A stretch of 64,000 nucleotides of DNA from Eutreptiella sp. 'Long Island Sound 2002'. Its lineage: Eukaryota; Euglenozoa; Euglenophyceae; Eutreptiales; Eutreptiaceae. The stretch spans positions 25,907,000 to 25,970,999 of the forward strand of contig OZ038384.1 of NCBI GenBank assembly GCA_964036045.1, given 5' to 3'. Under the pieces are notes generated by a model, which was not told where the DNA came from, did not search any database, and saw only the letters and a program-made list of their open reading frames with translations. Numbering within the stretch: position 1 is the stretch's first letter; the number at the start of each line of letters is the position of its first letter. Made by a program: the position numbers and the translations under genes. This document shows, piece by piece, positions 32,044-44,058 of this stretch.

Positions 32044-35037
32044 TGAAGCCGGTTCTGACCCCCGTGGCCACCTTGGGTCACTTGGGGTGTGCATCTATGG
32101 GCCGGCAAGCCGCCATTGGCTGATATCATACTCTCTCATCCACCAGACCTAACCTGATGTGATAGTGTGATAGGCTTGGCCATTCCAGCTATGAGCGGCC
32201 ATATTCAATACCGAGGCGCCGCCGGCTGAGATTTATACATCAAAATATCAGGAATCAACGGGGTTTTTTATCATAATGTTTCCGTAATTTTGCAGCTGTC
32301 CGTTCTGATTCTCAATGTATCGGCGACTGTCAGTTGGCTCGCAATTTTGCGGTAACCGATTGGTTAACTGTTATTTCCAGATAATTTAGCGGAAACCCAG
32401 ATGAAGGGTTAAATTTCATCAGAAAAGGGTTCGTTGCTTCCACAATTTTCATGTTATTCACTCGCAAAATTAATCCGAATTTTTCAGACATTCAGAATCG
32501 GGTTTTCGATTTCGAGGTCGCCGCACTTGATATGATGAATTTCGAGTGGTCCTACATTTTTCCCCGATCAGGAATCAACCTTTCTTTTGTTGTCTCCTTC
32601 ATTTTTCTTGGAGATATAGACGAAACAAAATTGATTCGTGAGGCCACTTTGAAACATCATATCTCTGGCTCACTGCGAGGTAGGTAGGTAGCTGCACTCG
32701 GTCGTGGAGAGGCGCCCCTTGGTTCCCCCTGGCGTTGCCCCTGTGACGAACAGGAAGAGGTTCCGCGCGTGAAGAGGGGAGGCGGCTTATATCCCGCTAG
32801 ACCTGTCTGTTGGCCCCCAATCAAGCGGCCCCGGGCGTCACCGGGAGGGCTGATCGCCGCCGGCGTGACATGCTTGTCTCGCCGGGAGGGTGTGCCCCCG
32901 TGCTTGCGCACGTCCCCTCCTTTGGGCGGAACCCTAGAGGTTCACCGGACTTCCTAGCGTATCCCGTTCCCAAGGCATGCATGCATGTTCTTGGTACTTG
33001 GGTTCCGAGGCGCTTGGGTGTCGCACGCTCCGCCTCGAGTCCCAAAGCAGCGCTCGCCTTAGGATGCAGCCTTACCCCCGGTCTCCGGATCTCGTTTGGC
33101 CGGGTCACCTGCATGGCTCGGGCTGCCTCAGTGCCCGGGCTGTGGGCACTGGGTTTCCTACTGTTGGCTTGCGTTTGTGGTTGGGTCCAGGTTGCGGTTG
33201 GTCGTGGGTTTTGTCCGGCTCACTGCGAGTTATTTCAATTTTGAGATATGGGCTGGAATCGCCTTGGTCTCAACTCAATGTTGAAAAGGGTCAAACGCCT
33301 CCGACGTGTACATATGCCCGGTGTAGCAAGGGATAATGGTCAAGAGGGTAGAAAGTGATAGATAACTCTTGGACCACGCAACCGAATGTTTTAATGCGAC
33401 TTTCCAGTGTACCGCATGAGTGTTGGTGTTGCATAGAAATCTTTCTTTGGGTTCCCACGTATTTTTAACGTGAAGTTATGTCCATGGAGGGGCATGGCAT
33501 ACCATGGAGGGAGCCATTTTTGAGGGTATGTGTTATATGCATGGTATGTGCTTCGCTATGCTCACGCCCATGTTATATATCTCCGTTTGTAGGAAGATAT
33601 GTGGAGTCATACGTGGCAAGGGCTTCGCCCATGTCCTAATTATGAGCTCCATAACGCTAGACCAAGTCTACCGCACATATAGTGCATGTGGGAAGGCTTA
33701 CAGAGCGACCCACAAGCGTCACTATCAATTTTCCCATTTTCATGGTGCTTATGGTGAGGAGGTTCGAAGGTTTCCCTATGCGTCCATGTGGGGATCCAAG
33801 TGGGGAGATTGTTTGCAAATGGTCCCAAGCAAGTGTGTTTTGAACCATATGTTGATACCATGGGTGAGCGAAGTTATATACTTTTGTGATTATCTTGAAC
33901 TTAGCAACATTTGCATGTCTTTGACCTCATTTTATGCTCATTTTTGTATTTTATGTGCTCAGCTGGTCGGCTAACAGTAACGTGCCTAGAGATCTGTGAA
34001 CTATGGTATGTTGCCTATATGTTGGCATATGCTTCGGTGTTGCACCTCACCATATGCCAGATCACGTGGTCACTTTGGCGTGGCACAGGAGGCCTCACAA
34101 AATGAGGTCTCAAATGCGTGAGTTGACTTGTGAAGCATGGCATGTATATGTCCGGAGGGGTTTGGGAACCAATGTTGGGATATTCTTGGACATGGACCTT
34201 TTGTCTATATCACCCTTGTATATTACTTTCCGGGTTGACACATGCATGGAGCATTTGAACATTTGCCGTATGCATTTTTGAGTATATAATTGAATTTTGG
34301 GCACTATGGTGTGATTTGCCTAATTTTGCTATGTTGTGAGGTCATCTTCATGGGGCAATTCTCCAAGCCCAATCGACTCCAAGTCCAACCAAAGTTATGT
34401 CAGGGTAGGGCATGGTCCTGAGTGCCACTCTAAGCCATGACACGCCACCTCCCCGATTGGGCTAGGATTTAGAGGCTTGGGAGTGAACAAGTTTTTGGGG
34501 TTTGTGTAGTGACTTTTGACACATGGCATTTAGCCATCTTATTTGACTGGGTTCAGGGCATCATGTTGGCGAGACAAGGGAACGTCTTGAGTCCAGGGAA
34601 TGAGGGGTCTATGGCTGTGATTGGGTATGTTTCCATCTTTCCCCAATTTTGCTTGATGTGTGTTCATATGCCAATTTCAGGGCTTTTCCATTATTCTATT
34701 CGTGCAATTCTATGTACATGCCCAACGCCCGTGTCTCCGTGTGCACGTTGCGACGACCGGTGTGTTGAAAGGAGTTGTTGAGTGTCAACGTGGGACCTCA
34801 AACACCCTTGGAAGCCCTCAGTGTGAATTATTTGGATTGGAGCAATTGTACTTGGGAGTTGGTCATTGCAAGGGATCAGGATTTGTGTGAACGAGCCATA
34901 TTTTACTATTTTTTTGTGGGCAACTGTGCAGGATAGGGCAAGATCATGCAGAACCTGGTGAGAAGCAAGACCATAGGAGTGACAGGAAATGGTGGAAGGG
35001 GTACAGCAGGGGCCGGTCCTGGTAGGGAACTTCTTTA
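32044..35037 (+). repeat. Element B 3' LTR (2994 bp, carries an insertion)
   Basis: Matches the 5' LTR over its whole length except for about 550 extra bases at 32680-33229. Ends CTTCTTTA at 35037. Confidence 0.92.
32680..33216 (-). mobile_element. Retroposon inserted in the B 3' LTR
   Basis: Absent from the other three LTR copies. A 13-base duplication GGCTCACTGCGAG flanks it (32667-32679 and 33217-33229). On the minus strand it ends in a CTAC repeat tract just before the duplication. A long, variable-type duplication plus a simple-repeat tail is the signature of target-primed reverse transcription (LINE or SINE). Its 97-aa minus ORF (33114-32821) is not recognisable. It may be a truncated LINE or a SINE. 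Confidence 0.75.
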
Positions 35038-35577
35038 GAACAGGTTGTCCAGAAGTTCATCAAGGACAAGGCCCAGGGTATCCTGCTCCTGCCGGATCAC
35101 TCATCCACATGCCCGTGCAAGGAGGCTGCCTCTTGGGGCGCATTGGACTCCATCACGTCGGCAGATCTCACATTTCACACCCGACACCAAGCTGTTCTTG
35201 ACAGATAATGGAACGGCATTGGTTCCAACACCTTGGAAGGGGGGTACTAGGGCTGTTTGAGTTGACGGATCCCTTGAGGCCCTGCAATCGGACGTTCGAA
35301 ATTGCCCGGATTTCAGCCGTGGGATTTTGGGATGACGAGGACACTTACCTGATGATGCCAGTTCCGAGCCCCGAGTTTAAGAATCAGTTGCATGATGGAG
35401 CTGTCTCCACCATTCCCGCCCAGTATTTGGACAAGCGCTTCGTGAGTGCACAGCCATCCCCTGCCACTGCCAATGACACTATCATCCACACCAGGGATGT
35501 GATGTGCGACAGATTTCAGGATGATTCCTGGGTCTCCATTCCGATGGGCGAATTACTGGACAAGCAGTCGAAATCCC

Positions 35578-35618
35578 CATCATCATCATCATCACCATGA
35601 TTTCCCCCATCATCATCA
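35578..35618 (+). repeat. CAT-type microsatellite
   Basis: Two short runs of CAT repeats separated by ACCATGATTTCCCC, inside the degenerate spacer of element D. Confidence 0.6.
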
Positions 35619-38600
35619 TTCATGACCGAAATTCTGAAATCTGTCCATCGAGCTCCATTGAGTCTGGACATCGTCCCTTCTGACCAATCATCCGTTTCAT
35701 GTCCTGAAAATGCGACATCATTATTTTCGCCCCAACATGACATTGGAACACAATCTAGGTCGACTTTGGAGTCAGCCGTAAAAAAATCTGGTGAGGCTTC
35801 GGCCCCGGACTGGAGCAGTTCTGAGATGCCCATTGGATCTACTTCACCGCCCCGACAACTGTTCTGGTCTTTCAAAGGTTCTGGGATTCCTTTCTCATCT
35901 CAGCCGGGCCTGAACCGTAAGGTGATCAGGAATCCGGCCCTCCGTGGAGCGAACAATTGGCACCACCCATGCTTGCTGAGAAACCTTGCTCGGAAAATCG
36001 TGTCTGTGAGCGACTGAATGGAGCAGATTGACCACTCTGTCCCCGAGCCAGATATTGCCTCCGTGGTTAAGGTGGAAGCTCAAGCCTTGTCCAAGGCAAA
36101 GGCAGATTTGGTGCTTCATAAATTGGAGGAAACAGTGAACGCTGAGCTCGGGGACGAGATTGCCGCTACGCCGGCAAAAAATCCCCCTTGGAAAGAACGC
36201 AGCGCATTCTGTGCGGCGGTCATCAGGTTGGTCAAAGACGACAAACGATTCCGCCAAAGGAATTGGCCCTCACTGGCGACACATTGGAGGCGCTGAAGAC
36301 CATCACCGACCAGTTCTTGGAGTGCGGTTGGATAGGCCACTTCGACTCGGACTGGGGGTCGCCAGCCTTCATTGTTTCTAAAACGACAAAGGGATCCTGG
36401 CAACTTGCGGTGAATTGCAGACTATTGAACTCCATGACTGAGGTGGACTCGTGCGGCATCCTCCTGATCAACGACATTTTGAAGGATCAGGTGCAGGAAC
36501 GCGTGTTCAGTGTGCTGGATTGAAAACACGAATGCCATCAAATAAAGTTGGCGGAAGAGTTGCAGGATTGTACGACAATGTCCACGCCCTTCTGCACCTC
36601 AAAATGGCGCTCTGATGCCGGTGAGGGTCAAAAATGGCAACACTGCCTTCCAACGTCTTCTCTACGATTTTCTAAAGGACTACCGCCAATTCCCCCAACC
36701 ATTCGTGGAAAACATCATCGTGAGTTCCGGTGGTGCCACCTACAAAGAGGCCGTGCAGAAGCATCTTAAACATCTACGGCTTGTACTACAGCGCCTCAGG
36801 GAGAAGAAGCTTGCTGTTTCAGCCGACATGGCCAACATGCTCGTAGAGCAAGTTGAATTAGCCGGCCCTGTGGTCGTGAACGACGGTGTCAAGAGCTCCT
36901 TCCCTGGCAAGATCGGGTGCCTGGAGAAGTGGAACAAGGCCGGTACGGTCTCAGAGCTCCTGGCATTCCTTGGTCTTGCCAACTATTACCACAAATTTGT
37001 CCGCCTCTATGCTCGTCATGCGGCCCTGCTATACTCCATGCCTTTCCCCTAGTTCCCCAGCGGTAACGCAGGGACACACAGTGCAAAAAAATACTCCATG
37101 CTTCAACTCTCCAAGTTGGAAGTGTGAAAAGGCTCCAATCATCCCATACACTGGACGCCGGAAGGGGACACTGCCTTCGAGGACCTCAAGCGGAAATTGC
37201 TCCAGCATCTTGCCTCTTGTTGGTGAACCCGAACAAGGCGTTCGTCATCAGAACAAACATGAGCGACTATGCCATGGGAGCTGTCTTTGAGCAAACTGAC
37301 GAAAAGGGACACCATTACCCGGTGACATTTTGGTCTAATGTCCTCACACCCTCGCAGAGGAAATCATGGACCCGAACAACCAAGCAGGCGTATGCAATTG
37401 TGAGTGCCCTCCGCAAATGGTCTGGCCACATTGCTCTGCAGCCGGTGTGCGTCTGCACCGACCACCAACCGTACAAGAATTGGCACACGGAGTGCGTTGG
37501 CACCCCCTCTGGACCTGACGCCTGCGTTGACGGATGGCATGTGACCTTCAGCAAGTTCAATCTCAGGGTGGTTTACGTCCCCGGCAAGGACAACACCATA
37601 GCTGATGTGCTGAGTCCCTGGGTCGACCCCTCTGGCCGCGCCCTCCAGGATGTGTCCATCCACCGCGATGCCAAGGAAATGGAAGTGGCTAAGCGACCAA
37701 TTGCCTTGTCAACACATTGGGAGGAAGGGATGATCGACCCAGAGGTTAAGTGCTTCGTGGTTCAGCTCAAGGGGGCTCCCACAGCACACATGATCTGCTC
37801 CGTGGTTGCCTCTGTTCGCACTAATGCTCGCCAGTCAGCACCCTCAGTCCCTCCTGTTTTCTCGGCTGACACCGATGTCGTGACCCAGGATTGGGGACGC
37901 ACCTATGCCAAAAGCCCTGACTTCAGTGGTCACTTCAACCTGATCACCAGTGCTCCGGAAGGGGGGGAGAGAGACGGCGACCACCGGCCCAAGGATGTGA
38001 CTGTACATGGGCACAGATTTTCGAAGGCGGCTGTCTACTCGTGCCCAAAGGCATATCCGAGCAGCTGGTGTCACAATGGCACAAGACCAACGCCTTGCAC
38101 GTTGGGGGCGAAAAGCTTCGATAGTTCCGAATTGAGGAACATCTGCAAGAGAGTTTGTGCCTCTTGCACGGTGTATCAAGCCCAGAACCCAGCCAACTAC
38201 AAGGCCCCGGGCAACTCACAGTTCTACCGCATTCCTGGGCACTCCTTCGAGTCGGTCTGCATCGACATAATCTTCATGCCAGCCCTCACAGTGGAGGAGC
38301 TTGGCACCAAGGGATCCACCTCCACTCCCTTTGACACCATCCTTCTGTTTGTGGACAGACACTCGGGCTACATTGTGGCCGCTGCCACCACCAAGGAGGA
38401 ATTGACTGGCCAGCGAGCCGCCAGATTGAATTACCACAATTGGTTTACAGTGTTGGGTCCCCCTCATGAACTCATGTCGAACAAAGGCAGCGCCTTTGTG
38501 AGCTCCTGGTTCAACCCCTTCTGCCAACTGCAAGGGGTGCAGAAGACAGAGTCCGTGGCCTACCTGTCGAGCAGTAATGGGAGAGCGGAGAACGCTGGTC

Positions 38601-39162
38601 AACAGTCGTTCGACAAACTGGCAAAGCTCCATCAAGAGAGCAAGGTGAATTGGTACGAAGGACACTCTTGGGCCCTTCCGGCCTACCATGAGCTCCCTGG
38701 CCCCACTGGCGTGAGTCCCCATGTTGCCGTCTTTGGCAGGGATTTCACCAGCACCCCACTTCCGTGGCACCAGCGGGGATTGGCCCTCGATGCTGATGAG
38801 TTTGTCGCCAAGTTAAAAGAGCTCCATCGCCTCAACTCAGAGTCCCTCCGCCGAAAGCACGCTGCATCCGATGAGCGCAAGGATTACACAGTTTCTGGCG
38901 CCGACTACAAGAACGGCGATGCCGTTTGGTTGCTGCGCCCCTGTCCAGTCGCAATCCACAGGTTCAAGTCCCGGTGGACGCCAGCAGTGGGGGAAAGAAG
39001 AATTGGCCCCAACACCTACTACATCTCCCGCCACAGAGGCTTAATCAAGGCCGCCCACAGCTCTCAGCCCAAGCATCCAATCGCAGACCTCACAGGCGCA
39101 CGGGTTGACCTGAGCTACACCGATGAGAAGCTGTCTGCTGAGGATGGTGCCCAGGAGGACGA

Positions 39163-39310
39163 CTACCTCGTCAATCGGATTCTTCGCCACGGCCCCAAGC
39201 CTGGCTCACCGGACCCAGACGACATTGATTTCCTGGTTCCGTGACAAAAATCCCTCAGTCACCCCAAGTATGACAAGTGGGAACCGGCGGAGAGGTTCCT
39301 CACGGTGTAA
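39163..39310 (+). other. Chromodomain of element D
   Basis: DYLVNRILRHGPKPG, DIDFLV, then TGA (expected Trp), then KYDKWEPAERF in the same frame. The order and spacing match a chromodomain with one nonsense change. Confidence 0.6.
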
Positions 39311-40005
39311 AACTAATCTTCGAGGCTAAGCGCCCTGGATTGCATTAATGATCAAATGAAGGAAACTGTTCCATACTCAGCCAGACATGCAGACCTGGTC
39401 CTGAGGAGATTCAGCTTTACTGCACCCCGGTAAGGACACACCAACACTTCACTGTCTTTTGGTCGAGTGCTTCGCTTGCTGTTTGGGTTAGAGTCCGTAA
39501 TTTTCTCAAATTTTCACTTTTCGAAATAGGTAATTCACTGCCATTTTCCACAATCCAGAGCCATCAAACTGTCCTTTGGCTGACACCATCAAATCTCCAA
39601 CAAAATCCTCATTCAACATTTGACTGAAACAATTTCAGTGAACATCCACACACCCTGCAGTGACCACAGCAAGTACCAGCCACACTTTTGTGTGCACTTG
39701 TGTACAAGAAAAGCCTGAGCCATTGGTTTCTTTCAGTTAGTGCTCAGCACCTCGGGGCTTTATATAAAACATTAGAAAATGTACATAGCGGCCGTTCTTC
39801 GAGGAACATCGCAGTGTCAGCAGTGATTGTGTTTTTTCGGCGGGGGACGGCCATGCCTAAAAAAAAAAACGTATCTTGGAGGAATTACTGCCGGTCCCAT
39901 GACCTCTTGCCTAAGGTGACCAAGCATTTGCCTGCTTCATGAGGATTATGACCACAATTCGGCTGATGAGACGACAATGTCACTGAATCTGTATCCTCTC
40001 GGCCA

Positions 40006-40059
40006 TAATCCAGTGGTAATGGTACTCGGCGCCAGCACCCGAGGGGTAGGTTCCAGCCC
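40006..40059 (+). promoter_or_regulatory. tRNA-like A and B boxes (possible SINE)
   Basis: TAATCCAGTGG (40006-40016) fits the A box at 10 of 11 positions and GGTTCCAGCCC (40049-40059) fits the B box. They are 43 bases apart, the normal tRNA spacing. CTCGG/CCGAG between them can form an anticodon-like stem. The acceptor stem does not pair, so this is a tRNA-derived element or pseudogene, not a working tRNA. Confidence 0.42.
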
Positions 40060-40329
40060 TGACATGTCCAACTCCGTCAATAGCTCAAAACCAGCCCCAG
40101 AGACGTCTTTTGTGCTGATTCGTCCCTCATTCGTATATGAAACTTCACTTTCTGCCGAACGTTTTGAATGTTTGTCTCCATTTTCCAACAAATGAGTGGA
40201 CGGATCTCGTCCTGCCTTCGCCACACTTCAGATCCTCCCTGATCTTGCAAGCGGCCTCCTTCACTCCTGCACGCAATGCACTTTACCTGGCCGGGCGGTG
40301 ATGAGTCGTTGTGAACGGGTTCTGGAAGG

Positions 40330-40900
40330 GGGGTGAGGCGGATCTGGTTTCATCCAGGACGATCCCAGGATCATCCATCATACTTCCTGAATATTTCACA
40401 TGATGGCCTTCATATCAATCATGCATGATCATCCCATGATTATCATGCATTATGGTCATTATCGCTCAGCTGTTAGACGGTGTTGGTTGCCCATCGTCTG
40501 CTCGTCATTGGTCATGATCAGGCATGATCAGATATCCATTCGTCATTCATCATTTCCATTCGTGACATGAGTGACCCAAAAATTGACCATCATGCCACTG
40601 TCTGAGATCGGAAACTGACATGTACCATTGTCGTCAGAGGTACCCAGGGTGGGGTGGATATGTGATAAGATTTGTGTCATTTTCCCCTTTTAGAACAGAA
40701 TCTGATTTTCACATGCTGATCGAAGATCCATCATGTAATCATGCATGATTCCCCCCACTGCACCCATTCATGTCATGAATCAGCAATGACACATGCTGCG
40801 CACGCTGATCGCAACTGATTATGAATCTGTTCAATTTCCATCAGATTCCCCCATTTCAGCCATGATCTGACATTAGCCGAATGTGGTGAATTGTAGGTGA
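40330..40900. repeat. ATCATG/CATGAT-rich palindromic stretch
   Basis: Short palindromes such as ATCATGCATGAT (40417-40428 and 40736-40747) and TTCATGTCATGAA (40767-40779) recur densely. No unit length is evident. Confidence 0.45.
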
Positions 40901-42302
40901 AATGACCTCGATTTTGTGATGAACTGCCCAATTATGTACCTAGTGAGGCGTCGTATCACACCATTTCACTGTCAGGCCCTCTACCGGACTATTTTGGCTG
41001 TTGATGTCCCTTGTGGTTGCTCTGCTTGGTTGGATTTGGAGTTTGAGAGGATCAGGGATTGGCCAAGAAGGTCCTAGCGTCCCGGGATACGCCTGAATTT
41101 CATCTAAAAGGTGGAAGGGGAGAACAACTGGCACAACAAGGGGGAATTTCAGATGTGAACAAAGAATGGTGTGCATGAGCGATACGTCTGAGACGTTGTG
41201 CCATAGATCAAAGGAATTGCAAAAGATCTTCAAAAAAACGTGGACCAAACGAACGGGCTTGCTTAGTTAGCATTTTACAAGCTTGCTCGTCATACTTACA
41301 AAATGTGTTCAAGTTGTCTGCAGAAGATGGGCCTGTGGTCGTGGGTCGAGAACCATCTTCAATGCACCTTTATACGGTTTCTGAACCACCAAACGGTGTT
41401 CTACCACCCGCTGGAAATTAAAAGAACAGAACATTTTACTCAAGTACGCCCGTTGTTGCAGCAACGAATGTTCTGAAAATTGCCGCAAAGAGTACAAAAC
41501 CCTCCATCCCGGGGGGGAGGGGGTTGAGGTTACGTGGCTTAAAGTACCAATAAATTCCCAAAGGGACCGGCAAAACACCAGAAGACAAGATAAGGCAAAC
41601 TCTAGTTGGACACGCTGCTGAAGAGGATGAAGCAAAGGGCAGCCGTTGACAGCAACGGATTGGTTACAAAGGTAGCGCTTTTTAACTCACTGCAGGCGGC
41701 AAAACATGAGATCAGTCCACAACAACGAAGCGCAATTTTTTAAAATCAATGATAACCCGAGCTAGACACCTCAAGGCACCCTGGGTACAAGGGGGAACCG
41801 CAAATGTGTCAGGAAAGCATCCTCAAAAACCATGCAGGGTTCAATTTACATGAAAGCATGTGCCTTTTTGAAACTCACTCAATGCAGGATTGTGCGTTAA
41901 AACCTATGAAATGCATGTCAGAGCAAAGCACAACGCGTTAAACCCGGATAAAAATAGCAAAGCCCAGAAGCCAAGCTCCAAACAACCCGCTTACGGCGCT
42001 TGTCTGAAATGTTGAACTCAGCCCCCTTTCTGTTTTCTCAGCTACACACCAAGCTTCTGCTTCAGGAGCCCGGGACCTTAGCCTGCACCAGCTGGTCCCG
42101 CGACAGTTGGCGTGGTTGGCAGCCTATCCTTCCGCTCTTGTTTTCTGCATGTACTAAGAGGGGGACTCTCCATTTGGGCCTCCTCATTCTGTTCTTGTGT
42201 TCTTGGCTTTCCTCCAGGCTCCTACTGTTCCGCCAAGTGCACCCCTTGCTTCTCTTCTGACTTGTTCTTACCTTCCGACGTGTCTTCATCGCCTTCTTCA
42301 CC

Positions 42303-43243
42303 GGGAAAAAGGCACACAGCTCTTTTTGGTCGCCTTATTGGGGGACGGTGTTGCTGTACTCTCAGGGATTGCAAGCTCTCTTGAGGGCACCAGAATGATC
42401 TCCCCACAGTCCATGGATTCAACCGGGGCTTCTGGTTTCTTCTTGGCGCATTGGCACCAAAGACTGCATTCTTGTACCACAGCGCAATACCACAAAGCCA
42501 CTGACAGTCAAGGTACAGTTTGCCGTCTAGTCTGTTTGCAACAAGTCTTTTGAGCGTCAGGACCATGTTTTAGCATCATTCCTTGCTGTTATGTGTGATC
42601 CCTACACCGGCAGCAAACAGTTCTATGAGACACTGAGACAGTCCTCGTGGTCTGAACCCTCCTGGTCATCACCATCATGACATCTGCGGCATCAATTATC
42701 AAGGGACACACACAGTCGTACACAAGGGTAAACACCGGCATGGGCATCATCCTCCTTGATTGCATCATCTCGGTCCTTGCAGTGAGGTACTGTGGGATGC
42801 GAGACACAGAAAAACCCCGTGAGGCGCAATTGCGCGTTACGAATAGGTCTGCTGCAACATCAGTTTCACACCGATTGCTCTAGAGTTTGTCACTGCACGA
42901 TGAAGATATCTGGTTCATCAAGGGCAAGTAGGTCTGACATGTCCGATTTGTCATAGGTGCCTCTAACGAATGTGGTCGCCATTTGCACAATGCACAGGCC
43001 ACCCGCAGCTGGCCTGTGCAACTGCCAAGACTCAATTTCCCTCAGGAAGTCGTTTCCTATTGCTTCCAAACCACCAACGAAGATGCAACCTAACTCGCAA
43101 CTATGTGTCAAAAAGAACATTGGTTCAATGTTGTCATTGGTGTTCGCTGTGTCAACCAACATTTCAGAAACCATCAACATCAACCTGCACTCCAAGTACA
43201 AAAGTCTCTTTGATGGCTTGTGCTCCATATCTACAACTGTCAC
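42303..43243 (-). CDS. Candidate spliced gene, minus strand
   Basis: Three minus-strand pieces read like normal protein: 43243-42890 (117 aa, VDMEHKPSKRLLYLEC ... THSCELGCIFVGGLEAIGND), 42789-42591 (YLTARTEMMQSRRMMPM) and about 42502-42304 (VESMDCGEIILVPSRELAIP). A textbook acceptor, a pyrimidine-rich tract ending CATCCCACAG, precedes the second piece. The donor GTGAAG ends the third, with a stronger GTAAGA donor 31 bases further on. The donor after the first piece is weak. The gene limits and function are unknown. Opposite-strand ORFs here look less protein-like. Confidence 0.33.
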
Positions 43244-44054
43244 GACGCAGACTTATTTTGCAGCACCTGGAACGGTTTCCCTATACTTTGTCAAGGAAGC
43301 GTCCAACAAGGAGGCTCCCCTTTAAACAACAGCACCGTACGTGTCTTGGCAAGCAGTCATGGTGGCATAGTTACCTGTAGCTACCAACTCAGCACCCTCC
43401 CCTACTTCAGTTCCCACCTAGAACCAAGCCGTTTATACCGTCTTCCACTTCAGCACCTCTTTGTGGCCGCGGGTAACAAATTTGTAAAATTTCAACGTCA
43501 CATCCAAGGGGGTCACTAGGCTGCAAAATTTAGCCTTTTTGAGGACCTCGGTTTCTGCACAATGGGAACAAAATGTACTGCGTAAGTGCGCGCCACAAGG
43601 GACGACGGCGGAGATGAAGGCATAACTGTCGCCAGACAGATCTTGTCATTGTCAGGATGCGATCAATGCCAGTTCACGGAAGTATCCGGGACGGGGTCAA
43701 AATCGCCTTGGGGTCCTCCGAATTCTTTGCAATAGCAATTATGTCAGTCAGACGGTATAGGCATTGTGGGTTACGCAAATTGCCATTGCACATAACAAAA
43801 CCAGATCTCGCAATCGCCTTCAGGCCCATAACCGTAGTCGTTTGAGACGCCTATGCCCACTTGCGCGATGCTCCATAGTGTTAATTGCCAATGCCTATGG
43901 AAATGACTAGAAACAAATGTCATAGTTGCAACGTGTTGCGCGCACTACTAAACAATATGTACGGATTTAGTCTCTTGGTCCAAATGTGCCATTACGTAGG
44001 CTACAACAGCTGCCGTAATTGTACAGGCATTGTTCACAGTCTTTCTGTTACGTG
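43244..44054. other. Region without supported genes
   Basis: Several overlapping ORFs near 43220-43520 and 43657-43845 on the plus strand carry no recognisable motif. Part may belong to the candidate gene on the minus strand. Confidence 0.35.
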
Positions 44055-44058
44055 CTTC
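44055..44058. repeat. Target-site duplication of element F, left
   Basis: CTTC here and at 61222-61225, immediately outside the LTR ends TGACG and CGTCA. Confidence 0.7.

Larger units (their letters stand above)
21160..35037 (+). mobile_element. Element B: Ty3/Gypsy chromovirus, complete with both LTRs
   Basis: LTR, primer-binding site, gag, protease, RT, RNase H, integrase, chromodomain, polypurine tract and second LTR occur in this order over 13.9 kb. The LTRs differ by several percent by eye, so the insertion is not very recent. The copy carries private stops and frameshifts in gag, RT and integrase, so it is not autonomous now. It sits inside element D and matches element C throughout. 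Confidence 0.93.
35038..39310 (+). pseudogene. pol: Element D, 3' part: RT, RNase H, integrase, chromodomain
   Basis: Resumes the frame cut at 21159. RT pieces: IGHFDSDWGSPAFIVSK near 36330, VFSVLD then TGA near 36520, and NGNTAFQRLLYDFLKDY with FVEN in place of FVDD (36708), so the polymerase is dead. RNase H is at 37250-37610 (NMSDYAMGAVFEQ, CTDHQPYKNW, VPGKDNTIADVLS). Integrase is at 37640-39100 (CASC; CIDIIF; SNKGS, where the second Asp is lost; NGRAEN). Codons after 39160 give a chromodomain ending WEPAERF, with TGA 39242-39244 before the final TAA 39308-39310. Confidence 0.82.
39311..41999. other. Region without supported genes
   Basis: Possibly includes the lost 3' LTR of element D, but no partner copy is present. 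It contains a tRNA-like site (40006-40059) and a stretch rich in ATCATG/CATGAT (about 40330-40900). ORFs are short and unconvincing. Confidence 0.4.

Noticed and set aside
39961-40020. Hammerhead ribozyme suggested by CTGATGAG
   Set aside because: No GAAA core and no matching stems at the right places.
40006-40072. Functional tRNA gene
   Set aside because: Boxes and spacing fit, but the acceptor stem does not pair and the T stem is imperfect.
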